From positions 1 through 31,007 of the forward strand of contig LT642211.1 in assembly GCA_900128585.1 (NCBI GenBank): a stretch of 31,007 bases of DNA, written 5' to 3'. The position numbers were made by a program, and so were the translations under genes. Below, piece by piece: positions 1 through 10,400 of this stretch. Every line of letters begins with the position of its first letter. The stretch's first letter is position 1. This stretch comes from Stramenopiles sp. TOSAG23-3. Its lineage: Eukaryota > Sar. Below the pieces are notes generated by a model. The model had not been told where the DNA came from. It ran no database searches and saw only the letters and a program-made list of their open reading frames with translations.

Positions 1-3000
1 CGTGTGGAACTACTGTCACGAACGCACTGCTGGGGGTTCCAGGGGTGGTAACGGCAAAGGCTTCGTTTGCAGAGTCGAATGCACGCGTGACCGGAACGGC
101 ATGTGTGGAGGAGCTGATTGAAGCCGTGGAAATGGTTGGGTTCGACGCAAGCGTGGGCAACGAAAGTGCGGGAAAAGGCACCAAGAGCAAGGGAAAACGA
201 GGCCACCTCAAAAATGCAACGGCGTCCCAATCTGGGCCGTTGCCAGTAGTACTAGGCGCTTTTCCAGCCAACAGTTACCACGGGTTTTTCGACGTGGGGG
301 GAATGTCCTGCTCGTCGTGCTCTGCAGCAATCACGCGGCAGCTCAAGAACGCCGATGGGATATACCAAGTCAACGTGGCGCTTTTGGCAGGGAAACTGGA
401 GACCGTATACGACCCGGCCCGTATATCGGAAGGTGATATTGCGGAAAGCGTGATTAGCATTGGGTTTTCTTGTAAGTTTTTGTACAACGAATCTTCTTCC
501 AGCGAACAATGTAACAGCAATGTCGCCACCACGACGTACGATGTTTCAGGCATGAGCTGTGCCGCCTGCGCAGGAAAGATAGAGAAGGGGGTCGGCCGAT
601 TGCCTGGTGTGGTAGCAGCAAGCGTCAATTTTATGACACATACGCTAAAGGTCAAGGCCGAAAAGACGAAGGGACCAGGGACAAGAGACATCGTAACGCA
701 TGTGAGGAATTTAGGGTACGAGATCCGTGTGAAGGACGAGAAGAAGGTGGACCCCGAGGCCCTTAAAAATAGTCACGCAAAAGAATTTCGGGGGTGGCAG
801 ATTCTGTTTATATCCTCATTGGTATTTGCGATACCAATAATTATCATCAACATGATCATACCCGTTTTGTCGTCCAAAGCAAACGCGGCCTTGGAAGAGC
901 ACGTGATTCCACGTATAACATACAAGACTGTACTGTTGTTCTTGTTGGCAACCCCGATCCAATTTTGGGTGGGGGCCCGTTTCCACCGCGCCGCTTGGCG
1001 AGGCGCCCGGCACTGTAACTTAGGCATGGATTTTTTGGTATCGCTGGGCACGTCTGCGTCGTACATCTACTCTGTTGCGTCTGTTCTACTGGCGTGCATG
1101 TACAAAAGCTTTCATGGGCAACATTTTTTTGAATCCAGTGCTTTGTTGTTGACTTTTGTCGTCATGGGAAAACTGATGGAGTCGTACGCGAAAGGAAGGA
1201 CGTCCGATGCTCTTTCCAAGCTGCTGCGGTTGCAAGCAAAAACTGCCCTCATTGTGGAAGGGTGTAAAATTGACGAAGACGGGAACATGCACGGTGGACA
1301 GGAGAGGATGGTGGACGTGGAACTCGTCCAACTGCGGGACATTGTCAAAGTGCTCCCTGGTGCAACAGTACCTGCCGACGGAACGGTAGTAAAAGGGCGC
1401 TCCACCATCGACGAGTCGATGATAAGCGGGGAGAGCATGCCCGTGACAAAAATAATTGCCTCTGGCGTGTACGGAGGCACGATAAACTCTACTGGGATTT
1501 TGTACATTCGTATAACCCGCGTGGGGCAAGACACGGCGCTCGCACAGATTCTGCGGATTGTCGAAGAAGCCCAAACCAGCAAAGCCCCGATTGAAAAAAT
1601 TGCAGATCGCATTTCCGGCGTCTTTGCCCCGACTGTTATTGGGATTTCTGTGGTCACATTTTTTGTTTGGTACGTACTTCTCTCTACGGGATTAGCCCCA
1701 GAATCATGGGTTGTCCAGCAGACTGGCATGCAGCACCCCAACAATTTTGTGTTTAGTTTTCTTTTCAGCATTGCCGTCTTGGTCGTTGCGTGCCCGTGTG
1801 CACTGGGGCTAGCGACCCCGACGGCAGTTATGGTAGGCACAGGGGTGGGCGCCGCGAATGGGATTCTCATCAAAGGGGGAAATGCACTAGAAATGGCGCA
1901 CCGCACGACAGCGATTATATTTGATAAAACTGGGACGTTGACAATGGGAAAACCCGATGTGACCCACGCTACAATCATCCACCCAGAAAACCTGCCAAAA
2001 CATAGCAACGCAGATGCGGCAGGTTCTGATCTTGAATTCTTTTTTTCGTTAGTTGCATCCGCAGAGTTAGGCAGTGAACACCCACTCGGTGCGGCAATCG
2101 TCAAGCACGCACGAGTACGATTTAAGAAAAGTGAAACGTTTTGTCTCCAAGAACCTCTTGATATCGATATTGAACCGGGGCTAGGGATCAAAGCCGTTGT
2201 CGAAGCGTACGACCAGTCATTCGAAGTAACCATAGGCAATCGGCAGTGGATGCAGACCATGGATATAACGGTGAGTCGTAGGTTTCACGATCAAATGAAG
2301 ACCGCCGAGGAAGACGGGGCGACATGCGTTGCCGTCGGTGTGGATGGAAAAGCTCTCGGGATTATTGGGCTGTCGGACACATTGAAAGCAGACGCCGTAG
2401 CGACGGTAAAGGCGTTGAAACGAATGGGTGTGCTCGTTTACATGGTCACCGGAGACAACGCACGAACTGCAAGGAAAGTTGCCGAAGAGGTGGGTATAGA
2501 CGAAGAATTTGTTACGGCAGAAGTGCTCCCTCAAAATAAGTCTTACGCGGTGAAAAAACTGCAGAGTGATGGGCATGTGGTTGCAATGGTGGGCGACGGG
2601 ATAAACGATTCGCCTGCTCTTGCAGAGGCTGACATAGGGATTGCGCTTGGGCAGGGATCTGAGATAGCCATTGATGCCGCAGACATTGTCCTGGTGAAAG
2701 ATAAGCTAGAAGACGTTGCAGTGGCAATGCATTTGTCTCGGCACGTATTTAGGCGTATTTTATTGAACTTTCTTTGGGCCATGGGGTATAATACGCTCGG
2801 AATCCCACTTGCTGCTGGGGTGTTTTACCCTTTCTTGCACATTGGGTTGCCCCCAAAGTTTGCAGGGTTAGCCATGGCATTTTCTTCCGTGTCTGTCGTT
2901 ACATCATCTTTGCATTTGAAGTATTACAAGCGTCCTAATCTGCAGTCTCTGGACGCATCTTCCTTTTCGAGTGCGAAGTGTGGTGGTTTTTTTCCGACTA

Positions 3001-3104
3001 TTTGTCATTGTTTCTTCAACTGCTTTTCCAAGAAGCGAGGGTACCAGGCCCTCAGTAATGAGGACATGCCTGATTTTGACAGGGTGGAGGTCGAGATAGT
3101 GTAG
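1..3104 (+). CDS. P1B-type copper-transporting ATPase, 5' partial
   Basis: ATP-driven Cu(+) export pump of the ATP7A/ATP7B/CCC2 family, expected in Golgi, vesicle or plasma membrane. The frame is open at the left edge. The codon at 3-5 is Cys and its spacing to the following VPGV fits the second Cys of an HMA CxxC motif, so a first metal-binding domain is cut by the window. Two full HMA domains follow (GMSCSSC near 300, GMSCAAC near 550). Core motifs in order: SGES actuator loop (1425-1436), CPC in the transport helix (1791-1799), phosphorylated Asp in DKTGT (1923), SEHPLG (about 2082), TGDN and GDGIND (about 2590). The last membrane helices carry the YN and SSxSVVxSS signatures of Cu(+) pumps. 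The cytosolic tail has a cysteine cluster and a YQAL motif that could be a YxxPhi sorting signal (inference). It is intronless and ends in TAG. The N terminus and total length are unknown. Confidence 0.95.
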   Translation, partial: CGTTVTNALLGVPGVVTAKASFAESNARVTGTACVEELIEAVEMVGFDASVGNESAGKGTKSKGKRGHLKNATASQSGPLPVVLGAFPANSYHGFFDVGGMSCSSCSAAITRQLKNADGIYQVNVALLAGKLETVYDPARISEGDIAESVISIGFSCKFLYNESSSSEQCNSNVATTTYDVSGMSCAACAGKIEKGVGRLPGVVAASVNFMTHTLKVKAEKTKGPGTRDIVTHVRNLGYEIRVKDEKKVDPEALKNSHAKEFRGWQILFISSLVFAIPIIIINMIIPVLSSKANAALEEHVIPRITYKTVLLFLLATPIQFWVGARFHRAAWRGARHCNLGMDFLVSLGTSASYIYSVASVLLACMYKSFHGQHFFESSALLLTFVVMGKLMESYAKGRTSDALSKLLRLQAKTALIVEGCKIDEDGNMHGGQERMVDVELVQLRDIVKVLPGATVPADGTVVKGRSTIDESMISGESMPVTKIIASGVYGGTINSTGILYIRITRVGQDTALAQILRIVEEAQTSKAPIEKIADRISGVFAPTVIGISVVTFFVWYVLLSTGLAPESWVVQQTGMQHPNNFVFSFLFSIAVLVVACPCALGLATPTAVMVGTGVGAANGILIKGGNALEMAHRTTAIIFDKTGTLTMGKPDVTHATIIHPENLPKHSNADAAGSDLEFFFSLVASAELGSEHPLGAAIVKHARVRFKKSETFCLQEPLDIDIEPGLGIKAVVEAYDQSFEVTIGNRQWMQTMDITVSRRFHDQMKTAEEDGATCVAVGVDGKALGIIGLSDTLKADAVATVKALKRMGVLVYMVTGDNARTARKVAEEVGIDEEFVTAEVLPQNKSYAVKKLQSDGHVVAMVGDGINDSPALAEADIGIALGQGSEIAIDAADIVLVKDKLEDVAVAMHLSRHVFRRILLNFLWAMGYNTLGIPLAAGVFYPFLHIGLPPKFAGLAMAFSSVSVVTSSLHLKYYKRPNLQSLDASSFSSAKCGGFFPTICHCFFNCFSKKRGYQALSNEDMPDFDRVEVEIV

Positions 3105-3538
3105 GACTAAAAAAACGATTTTCAATTAAACTAAAACAAACAAAAAATGTATATAGTAACAGCCAATTTTCTTGTTTTTATAGTAGTATGCTAAAGACTC
3201 TCACTTCATCAATCATTGATTCTTCGAAATCTAAAAATGTTTTTGTGTTTATTTGTATATGATATAATGTAGTACCGACACCTTCTTTTTTCTTTTTTTA
3301 TAAAAAAACAAATTATTATATGTTTTAAGACTCTTATTTTAAATCAAATACTACTTCAAATCCAACCCTAATCCTATCTCGATTTTTTAATTTGATTTTT
3401 AGTTTCGTTTCGTCGTGGATTTTAACCCTAACTGACGTTTTAGAGACAAAAAATGGCTGTTATTTAAGTAACTAATAACAGCTCCATTATTTTGTTTTAA
3501 AAGGTCTTTAATTTACTCAAAGCGATGTGCATATGCGT
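3105..3538. other. AT-rich spacer between convergent genes
   Basis: This is the 3' flank shared by the copper ATPase and the VWD-domain gene. It contains poly(A/T) runs and no convincing ORF. Two copies of a short TATG(C/T)..AAGACTCT(C/T)A motif lie here (about 3184-3203 and 3318-3336). A third copy is at about 15804, in another convergent spacer. Confidence 0.6.
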
Positions 3539-6500
3539 TTACACTCGTACCCCCCCCCTGCCTATGTGGCGGGCCATTGCTTCTGCGTATTTGGTTGCGT
3601 GTGCTTCCTCGTCACGCGGCCGGTCTTCGTGGTCATCATGATTGACCGCTGACTCAGATTTACTATCACTACTGGCAGCGGGCTTGAACTTGGTGTCGTG
3701 ATTAATACCAGGAGATCCTTGAGCAGATGCGTAGGAAGATCCCGACTTTGACTTGGCCGTTCGCCCGACAATGGAAGGCCCTGATTCCGACGCTAGCCCG
3801 AGAGTGGAAGGCCCCGAGTCTGGCGTACTGTCACGATTGACACCGGGGGATCCTGAGGCAGATGCGTCAGCCGATCCCGAGTTTGACTTGGCCGCTCGCC
3901 CAACAGCGGAAGGCCCCGAGTCTGACGTCGTGCCACGATTGACACCAGGGGATCCTGGAGCAGATGCGTCAGCCGATCCCGAGTTTGATTTGGCCGCTCG
4001 CCCGACGGTAGAAGACCCCGAGTCCGACGTCATGCCACGATTGACACCAGGGGATCCTGAAGCAGATGCGTCAGCCGATCCCGAGTTTGATTTGGCCGCT
4101 CGCCCGACGGTAGAAGACCCCGAGTCCGACGTGGCGTCACGACTGGTATCAAGAGACCCCGGAACAGATGTGGGGGAAGATTCTGCTTCAAGTTTTGCCC
4201 CACGCCCACCAGCGTTTTCCCCTGAATGTTTTTCAGCCGCTAGCTTTGCGACTGCTTGTTCATGCTTCATTTGTTTCTCCCAAGCCCCCGACTCCTGCAC
4301 GGCAGTTTTTTCCGCCGCTGCTAGCTCCTGTTGCATTGTTTTCTCTCTTGATTCAACTTCTTCACTAACTTTCACACTAAGTATCGCGGCGGCCACCAGG
4401 TCTTTCGCCAAGGCTGGATCAGACCCGGCAACTTGCAAGTCCTCTATGCAGTTTGCTTTAGCAACTTTGGATGTGATGTCCTTGCACTTGTCCTCTGCAA
4501 AGGCCCGGCTCATTGTGGGCATTTCTGTTGATTTCGCACTCTTTAGGACTCCAGAGAGTGCCTTGAAACCATACCTTGCTCGAATATTTTGATAGCTGCA
4601 GCCCCCAAATAGGCTCGAAGACGCTCTCAGTTTCCCGCCGTTGCACGGCGTGTTCCGGGAACACGTTGTTCCAAGATAAGCGCTATCCTGCTGTGCCGAC
4701 TTTCCCATGGCTCCACAAATACCTCTCCCTTTTCCATCTTTAGGAATTTTCATTGTCAAATACGTATCAACAAAATGCGACCACGCACGATTAATGGTTG
4801 CTACAGAACCCTCGGCAGTCTTGACCGTTACCTTCGAGGACCCACTTCCGCTAACCGTGTTTCCGCCTGGTGTGTTTCCGTTCACCGTCTTGCAACCAAT
4901 CTTAGCCACTACTGCACCATTTATGTTTGACACGACGATGGTCTCCCCACCAGCCTGCACAGCGTAGCCCACGTTGGCGGAAATGTGCCCCTTACGATTC
5001 GGCGCTATCCAGTCCATGTACGCGTGGTGCTTCTCGCTGAGATCAGGGTGCACTGCAAGCATAAATTCCCCTTGTTCGTAAATGTTGAAGCGGTGCCCCA
5101 TAAAACTTGTCGGGTGAGGATCCCCAACAGACCTGCAAGACCGGATGTGCCTCTCGACCGTACATTCCTCGCCGCTCCACGATGGGTTGCATTGGCATTT
5201 GCCCGGTTTTTGCCCTCCACACTTCCCATGACCGCTGCATGTTGGGTTTCCGTAGCACGATTTAATATATTCTTCTTTCTTTTGTTCCTCTTTTTTCTTC
5301 TCCTCTTTTTTCTTTTCCTCTTTCCTCCTTTCTTCTTTCTTCTTTTCCTCTGCTTTTTTGTTCCGTTCCGCTTTCTTTCTCTCGTCTTTCTTCTTTTCCT
5401 CTTTCTTGGTTTCTTCTGCTGCCTTTTTGTCTCTCTCTTCAGTTTTTGCGCGCATCTCCTCTCGTTGCTTTTGGCTCGCTTCGCGTTTCTTGGCGTCCTC
5501 TGCTTCTCTTTTCTCCTTCTGTTCCTTTTTCCTGTTCTGCTCTTCTTTGTTTTTTTCTGCTTCTTCTTCTCCTTTTTTCTTGTTCTGTTCCGCCCCGGCG
5601 CCGCCCCAGTGCGACGGTTCGTTGGGCGCCTCTTTCTCCCTCTTCTCTGCGGCCTCAGGGTCAACCTGGATGATGGGCTTCTGGCTTGGCGTCGTGTAAG
5701 GATCGTCGAAGTGGTTCACGTCCATGCGTCCATAATAGTATGCGTAATAACGGGAGAAATACGACGCGTAGTAGGCAGCGTAATAATCCGTGTGCGCAGC
5801 GTCCGCGTTGGCCTTTTCACAGTACGCGCAATACATCTGTTTTTCATGGCAATAATAACAGTAGTAATCATGCGATGGCCTACGGGTCAAACTATGAGTA
5901 ACGATGGGCGCCAAGGACAAGGTCAGCGCTGGTATCAGTGCTTGGGCAATGTCTTGCACGACCTCCCTACTTAACGGCTCTTCTACCTCATGCGCTACTC
6001 CCTGCGATAGGTCTTCTGTGAGGGCGCGAGTCAAGGTTGGGTACATCTCACGAACGACATTGCGCGTGACAACGTTGGGAATATCGTCAATCAGCGATCG
6101 CTCCATTTTTTCCACTACAGAGCCGAGCAACTCTTCCGCAACAGCTTCTGATATTCCCCACGCTACGTCATCTGCGAGACCGACCTTGTGGTGATCCAAT
6201 GAGCCCGCGGGATGGTGAACGGTGGAACCTGGCATGTTAGACCCCACTCCATTGCGCCAGTTGGTGTCGAGCTGGTCAAGCACGGGGTCAGTCACCGCGG
6301 GCATCAGGGTGGCCTGCGACATTGCCGACATGGCCTCCGTCGATGGATGGAATATCAGCTTGTGCATAACTTCTGGTACATCATATTGCAGGGCATTTTT
6401 CATCGGGTTCTCTAATTCCTCTCGAATGGTCTTCATCGATACCCCGACGCCTGCGTTTTCCGCCGCCCTCAGCTTATGCTCTAACTGAAGCATTCCTAGC

Positions 6501-7465
6501 AAATTTGCTTCTGCTTTCGAGACTTTCGCCGGCCCCTCGCCCTTGTCTTCTTCGCTAATCTTCAGGAGCTCGCGGCGTCGGTTATGCTGGCTCAAGTCCT
6601 TTGCAGTTTGGCTTTTGTTATGTACATTGCCCGAAACATTTCCCCAATTGACTTTGGCGTTTGCAATGCCTCGGTACAACGACAAGACCTTCATGACGTC
6701 GCTATCGCTCATGCTCTGAATCCAATGTTTAACGATGAGGTCCAAGTTCTTTTTCTTGTAATGGAACATGCTGTCTTGACCTGTGCTGCTGATCCCTTTT
6801 GCCCCCTGCGCAACAAAGAGAGCCTCGGGGAGGCCGTACAGATTCTTACGAGAAAGGCCTGGTTTTGCCGGGTTCCACTCCAGCCCAACTTCCCCGCCAA
6901 TCGCATTCGTAAAGCGTAATTTCTTGTACCCCCTAAACCTAACGTTACACTTGGAAAAAGACACGTGCCTGGACATGGCATGCAACTTTTCCGTCTTCAA
7001 AAATTGTACAATCCAAACCGAGTACGGCGTTTCACTTCCTACGCTACTCTCGTTGGCACGCGAGGCAACGGCCCCGCCTGTCGACGAGACGACGCGAAAC
7101 GATGACCTTTCCTTTTCATGTTGAGGGTGACTGTACACATTGGGCCCGCACTGAAGACTGATCATTCTCGACAACGCAGACGCCATTGCAGTGCTATTCC
7201 CCGCTTGCTGCCACGAACTTAGCGGTTCGGCATTAATGTACAGCGGGTTTTGAAACCCCAAGTAAACGACCAGTCCAGAAAATCCAGTTTTTCCATGTTT
7301 CAAAAAGTTTGTATCAAAATCGACAATATCGTAGTGCGCCCGATCCGGCGAGACATATTGTGGCTGCGCCGAGGAGGATCCAACAATTGGGACGCTGTGG
7401 GAAAGAGATGTAGGCGTAGAAAACAAAGCAAGGCAAACGCCGAGGGCAAAGGCAAGGCTTGACAT
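3539..7465 (-). CDS. Secreted EGF/VWD-domain protein with Tyr-rich, coiled-coil and 34-aa repeat regions
   Basis: This is a 1308-aa predicted extracellular protein; its exact role is unknown. The ATG at 7465 starts a clear signal peptide (MSSLAFALGVCLALFSTPTS). Residues about 25-520 match no domain I know. Residues about 528-582 are very rich in Tyr, with some Cys and His (for example YYCYYCHEK and SRYYAYYYG). Residues about 620-732 are a long Lys/Glu-rich stretch, likely a charged helix or coiled coil. An EGF-like six-Cys motif follows (CxGHGKC...CxCxxxWxGxxC, about 735-768). A von Willebrand type D domain begins at GDPHPTSFMGHRF (about 780-955). After it comes a CIEDLQVAGSDPALAKD segment, resembling a motif often found behind VWD domains. 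Residues about 1108-1248 are Ser/Gly-rich tandem repeats of 34 aa. It ends in TAA. VWD proteins commonly multimerise, so a matrix or mucilage role is an inference. Confidence 0.9.
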   Translation of the reverse strand: MSSLAFALGVCLALFSTPTSLSHSVPIVGSSSAQPQYVSPDRAHYDIVDFDTNFLKHGKTGFSGLVVYLGFQNPLYINAEPLSSWQQAGNSTAMASALSRMISLQCGPNVYSHPQHEKERSSFRVVSSTGGAVASRANESSVGSETPYSVWIVQFLKTEKLHAMSRHVSFSKCNVRFRGYKKLRFTNAIGGEVGLEWNPAKPGLSRKNLYGLPEALFVAQGAKGISSTGQDSMFHYKKKNLDLIVKHWIQSMSDSDVMKVLSLYRGIANAKVNWGNVSGNVHNKSQTAKDLSQHNRRRELLKISEEDKGEGPAKVSKAEANLLGMLQLEHKLRAAENAGVGVSMKTIREELENPMKNALQYDVPEVMHKLIFHPSTEAMSAMSQATLMPAVTDPVLDQLDTNWRNGVGSNMPGSTVHHPAGSLDHHKVGLADDVAWGISEAVAEELLGSVVEKMERSLIDDIPNVVTRNVVREMYPTLTRALTEDLSQGVAHEVEEPLSREVVQDIAQALIPALTLSLAPIVTHSLTRRPSHDYYCYYCHEKQMYCAYCEKANADAAHTDYYAAYYASYFSRYYAYYYGRMDVNHFDDPYTTPSQKPIIQVDPEAAEKREKEAPNEPSHWGGAGAEQNKKKGEEEAEKNKEEQNRKKEQKEKREAEDAKKREASQKQREEMRAKTEERDKKAAEETKKEEKKKDERKKAERNKKAEEKKKEERRKEEKKKEEKKKEEQKKEEYIKSCYGNPTCSGHGKCGGQKPGKCQCNPSWSGEECTVERHIRSCRSVGDPHPTSFMGHRFNIYEQGEFMLAVHPDLSEKHHAYMDWIAPNRKGHISANVGYAVQAGGETIVVSNINGAVVAKIGCKTVNGNTPGGNTVSGSGSSKVTVKTAEGSVATINRAWSHFVDTYLTMKIPKDGKGRGICGAMGKSAQQDSAYLGTTCSRNTPCNGGKLRASSSLFGGCSYQNIRARYGFKALSGVLKSAKSTEMPTMSRAFAEDKCKDITSKVAKANCIEDLQVAGSDPALAKDLVAAAILSVKVSEEVESREKTMQQELAAAEKTAVQESGAWEKQMKHEQAVAKLAAEKHSGENAGGRGAKLEAESSPTSVPGSLDTSRDATSDSGSSTVGRAAKSNSGSADASASGSPGVNRGMTSDSGSSTVGRAAKSNSGSADASAPGSPGVNRGTTSDSGPSAVGRAAKSNSGSADASASGSPGVNRDSTPDSGPSTLGLASESGPSIVGRTAKSKSGSSYASAQGSPGINHDTKFKPAASSDSKSESAVNHDDHEDRPRDEEAHATKYAEAMARHIGRGGVRV
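3726..4140 (-). repeat. 102-bp coding tandem repeat
   Basis: Direct repeats of 102 bp (34 aa) lie within the VWD gene. The anchor GATGCGTCAG occurs at 3861, 3963 and 4065. A diverged copy is near 3726, offset by 135 bp, so it carries a 33-bp insertion. The encoded unit is rich in Ser, Gly and Ala. All length differences are multiples of three, so the reading frame is kept. Confidence 0.9.
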
Positions 7466-9146
7466 GTTGCTTTCTCAGGAGCCCCGAAAGCGAACGTATT
7501 CGTTAAACCTGGCACCGCTAAATTCTTACGAAACAACTCGTTACCTGCTTGTAAGTCCAGAGTGATGCTACCGTTGAATATATCTAGGTATGGTATACAT
7601 AAAGCAGAAAATATCTATCTTTTGAAATCAATTGAAACTACACGGTGAGTGAAACAATCTATAAATAATTTAAAATGAATTGAACAACAACAATAATAAA
7701 AAGTAAATTCCATCATCAATAAATAATAGTCCTACATAATAATAATATTGTTTTTTATCATCATCATCATCAGGATGGATTGATTCATCCCCCATCCCTC
7801 ATGCCCCATGCCCCATGCCCCCCCCCTTCTTCTCTATTCAACTCTGTTCTCTTGTTGTTGAGGCATCATCCCTCCCCTCTTTCCAATACATATTATACAG
7901 AAGAAGAAGGAAACAGAAAAGGGCAAAAGGGCAAACAATAACAAGGGAAACCGAGGTGACCGATCGAAAGTAACGACTAACATCAAGTACTTTTCAACTG
8001 TTTTGTATTAGTATTTGTATTTGTATTTGTATTATATAAATTCCTTGAAGATATAGATAGATAGGTGTCTTTTTAACCAAAGTACAAGTCAAGTACACGA
8101 TCAAGGCATGATGAATTGAAGGGGAATGGGGAAAGGGGCGGGCGGCGCGGCGGGCGGCGGGCGGGGAAGGCGTCCTCGTACTTGTTTTTAAAAACGGAAA
8201 ATTACCAGTTGTTTTTTTCAGAAGATGGAAGGAATTTACCTAAATAGGATATTATAAGTATAATAAATCAATATTGTATTTATAGAATGCTGTATCAATG
8301 TAATCATATATATATAATAGAAATAGTATAAGAAACAAACAATAAATACTTTATATAGGAATAACATTGAAATGAATGACTGGCTTAGAGAGCTCCGAGG
8401 AAGAAAAACGTTTGGCCAATCAAACAATCACATAAGGAAATACATACGCTAATGAATTCAATAATATACAATACTATTATAAGTATAGTGAATTTATTAT
8501 GGTACCTATTCAATAAAGAACAATTAAAAGACGTGATCTTATATTTTACATACATAGTTATTATAATATATAATTTATATATAGAACTACAACTAAAATA
8601 TTAATTAATTATATATCCACCTTAATAATAAACGAGATTCATTTTTACCAGAATTTTATTTTTTCTTGGATGGAAGGAATTTCTTCTCTTTCTTCTGCTG
8701 TACTGTATCTCCTATTTAAATTGAATTACTCTACTATTCATGTATACTTATTCTTCTTTAGTCTTTCATCTCAAAAGGGGTCGGTAGGTATATTTAATTA
8801 ATATTTTGGAATACAATTAATAATATGGACACAGGATGGGGAAGAAACTTTCTTTTTTTCTTTCTTTCTTTCTTCTTCTTCTATCTCTTTCTTCTATATT
8901 CTTTTCCTTCTTCTTACTTCTATTATATCAAACGATTGACACCGATCAATACAGAGAGTTATGTGTTTGTTCGTGTTGGGGGGGGATGTATGGATGGATG
9001 GATGGTAGGTTGAGGTACAAATGACGAAAGGATTTTACGCAAACTTAGCGTGACCAAGTCTTTTCTTTACCTTTCAAAAAGCTATTTATCCAAAACGATT
9101 TTATCCAAAACTATTTACCCCAAAACTTTATCAATTCTCACCAAAT
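7466..9146. other. Long AT-rich divergent spacer
   Basis: This 1.7-kb region separates two divergent genes and so carries both promoters. I see no supported gene. It holds TCATCATCA and CCCCATG short repeats near 7760-7825, a TTGTAT repeat near 8010-8030, a GC island at 8121-8170 inside otherwise AT-rich DNA, a T/C-rich stretch at 8846-8920 and a GGAT repeat near 8988-9005. The eIF4A 5' flank at about 9085-9135 contains three related A/TCCAAAAC units. Confidence 0.6.
8121..8170 (+). other. G-run island, potential G-quadruplex
   Basis: Four G-runs (G4, G4, G4, G3) separated by 1-3 nt lie at 8121-8142, followed by GGCGGGCGGCGGGCGGGG-like sequence. This matches the usual quadruplex pattern and stands out sharply from the AT-rich surroundings. 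Any regulatory role is an inference. Confidence 0.5.
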
Positions 9147-10400
9147 ATGGCTGAAATTGCAAACACCGCAGCAACGTCTGCACCAGCAGCTGAGTCTGGA
9201 CCCGCCCCCGAACCCGCTGCCGCCCCAGCGGAAGAGGAGCAAATTATCGAGTCCAACTGGGACGAATCCGTTGCCTCATTTGACGATATGGAACTGCACG
9301 ATGACCTGCTGCGTGGTATTTACGCGTACGGTTTCGAAAAGCCCTCTGCGATCCAGCAACGTGGGATCATCCCAATCCTTCGTGGCCACGATTGCATTGC
9401 CCAAGCCCAGTCTGGTACCGGTAAGACCGCCACCTTCGCCATCTCCATCCTTCAGTCCATCAACATCAAGGAGGTCATGGGATGCCAGGCGCTCGTACTT
9501 GCCCCAACCCGCGAACTTGCCGCACAGATCCAGAAGGTTATCGTTGCCTTGGGAGACTACTTGCAAGCCAAGGTGCACGCCTGCGTTGGTGGTACCGCCG
9601 TTCGCGAAGACATTCGCAAACTGCAAGAAGGTGTCCACATCGTCGTCGGAACACCGGGCCGTGTACATGACATGATCAACCGTGGCGCCCTTCGCCTGGA
9701 CGACATCAAGCTCTTCGTATTGGACGAAGCCGATGAGATGCTTTCCCGCGGGTTCAAAGACCAAATCTACGACGTCTTTAAGTTCTTGCCGGAAAACATC
9801 CAAGTATGCCTTTTCTCCGCGACCATGCCATCCGAAGTTTTGGATGTCACCAACAAATTTATGCGCGAACCTGCCCGTATCCTCGTCAAGCGCGACGAGC
9901 TTACCTTGGAAGGTATCAAGCAGTTTTTCATCGCTGTTGAGCGCGAAGAATGGAAGTTAGACACCCTTTGTGATTTGTACGAAACCTTGACGATCACCCA
10001 AGCGATCATCTACTGCAACACCCGCAGAAAGGTCGACTGGCTGACGGAGAAGATGACCGCCCGGGACTTCACCGTAAGCGCAATGCACGGTGACATGGAC
10101 CAGCGAGAGCGTGACTTGATCATGCGCGAGTTCCGAAGTGGCTCCAGTCGTGTACTGATCACCACCGACTTGCTCGCCCGTGGTATTGACGTACAGCAAG
10201 TAAGTTTGGTCATCAACTACGACTTGCCGACCAACCGTGAAAATTACATTCACCGTATCGGTCGTTCTGGTCGTTTCGGTCGTAAGGGGGTTGCCATTAA
10301 CTTCTTGACCGCCGGAGATGTCCGTTACTTGCGTGACATTGAGCAATTTTATCACACACAAATCGAAGAAATGCCGATGGATGTCGCGGACTTGATTTAA
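9147..10400 (+). CDS. eIF4A: Eukaryotic initiation factor 4A, DEAD-box RNA helicase
   Basis: Cytoplasmic ATP-dependent RNA helicase of the eIF4F cap-binding complex, which unwinds mRNA 5' leaders for ribosome scanning. The 417-aa length is normal for the family. After an Ala/Pro/Glu-rich N terminus come the NWDE...SFDDM region, the Q motif ([11 protein letters not shown]), motif I (AQSGTGKT), Ia (PTRELA), GG, TPGR, II (DEAD), III (SAT), then HGD, RGID and the motif VI region HRIGRSGR in the second RecA lobe. The protein ends with the typical VADLI. The ATG follows an A-rich leader. Codon choice is biased to C-ending codons compared with neighbours, as expected for high expression. It is intronless and ends in TAA. 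The length and the [15 protein letters not shown] sequences fit eIF4A better than the related eIF4A-III, though that distinction is less certain. Confidence 0.97.
   Translation: MAEIANTAATSAPAAESGPAPEPAAAPAEEEQIIESNWDESVASFDDMELHDDLLRGIYAYGFEKPSAIQQRGIIPILRGHDCIAQAQSGTGKTATFAISILQSINIKEVMGCQALVLAPTRELAAQIQKVIVALGDYLQAKVHACVGGTAVREDIRKLQEGVHIVVGTPGRVHDMINRGALRLDDIKLFVLDEADEMLSRGFKDQIYDVFKFLPENIQVCLFSATMPSEVLDVTNKFMREPARILVKRDELTLEGIKQFFIAVEREEWKLDTLCDLYETLTITQAIIYCNTRRKVDWLTEKMTARDFTVSAMHGDMDQRERDLIMREFRSGSSRVLITTDLLARGIDVQQVSLVINYDLPTNRENYIHRIGRSGRFGRKGVAINFLTAGDVRYLRDIEQFYHTQIEEMPMDVADLI

Noticed and set aside
45-47. GTG as the start of the copper ATPase
   Set aside because: The frame continues to the left edge with HMA-like sequence including the second Cys of a CxxC, so the gene begins outside the window.
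1112-2260. 382-aa minus-strand ORF
   Set aside because: Antisense to the core of the copper ATPase, with no domain of its own.
3364-3430. Two CCCTAA hexamers resembling telomere repeats
   Set aside because: They are single, widely spaced copies in AT-rich DNA; there is no array.
3753-5974. Plus-strand ORFs of 279 and 329 aa
   Set aside because: They are antisense shadows of the VWD gene. The repeats and Leu/Phe-rich sequence come from its 34-aa repeat and Lys/Glu regions.
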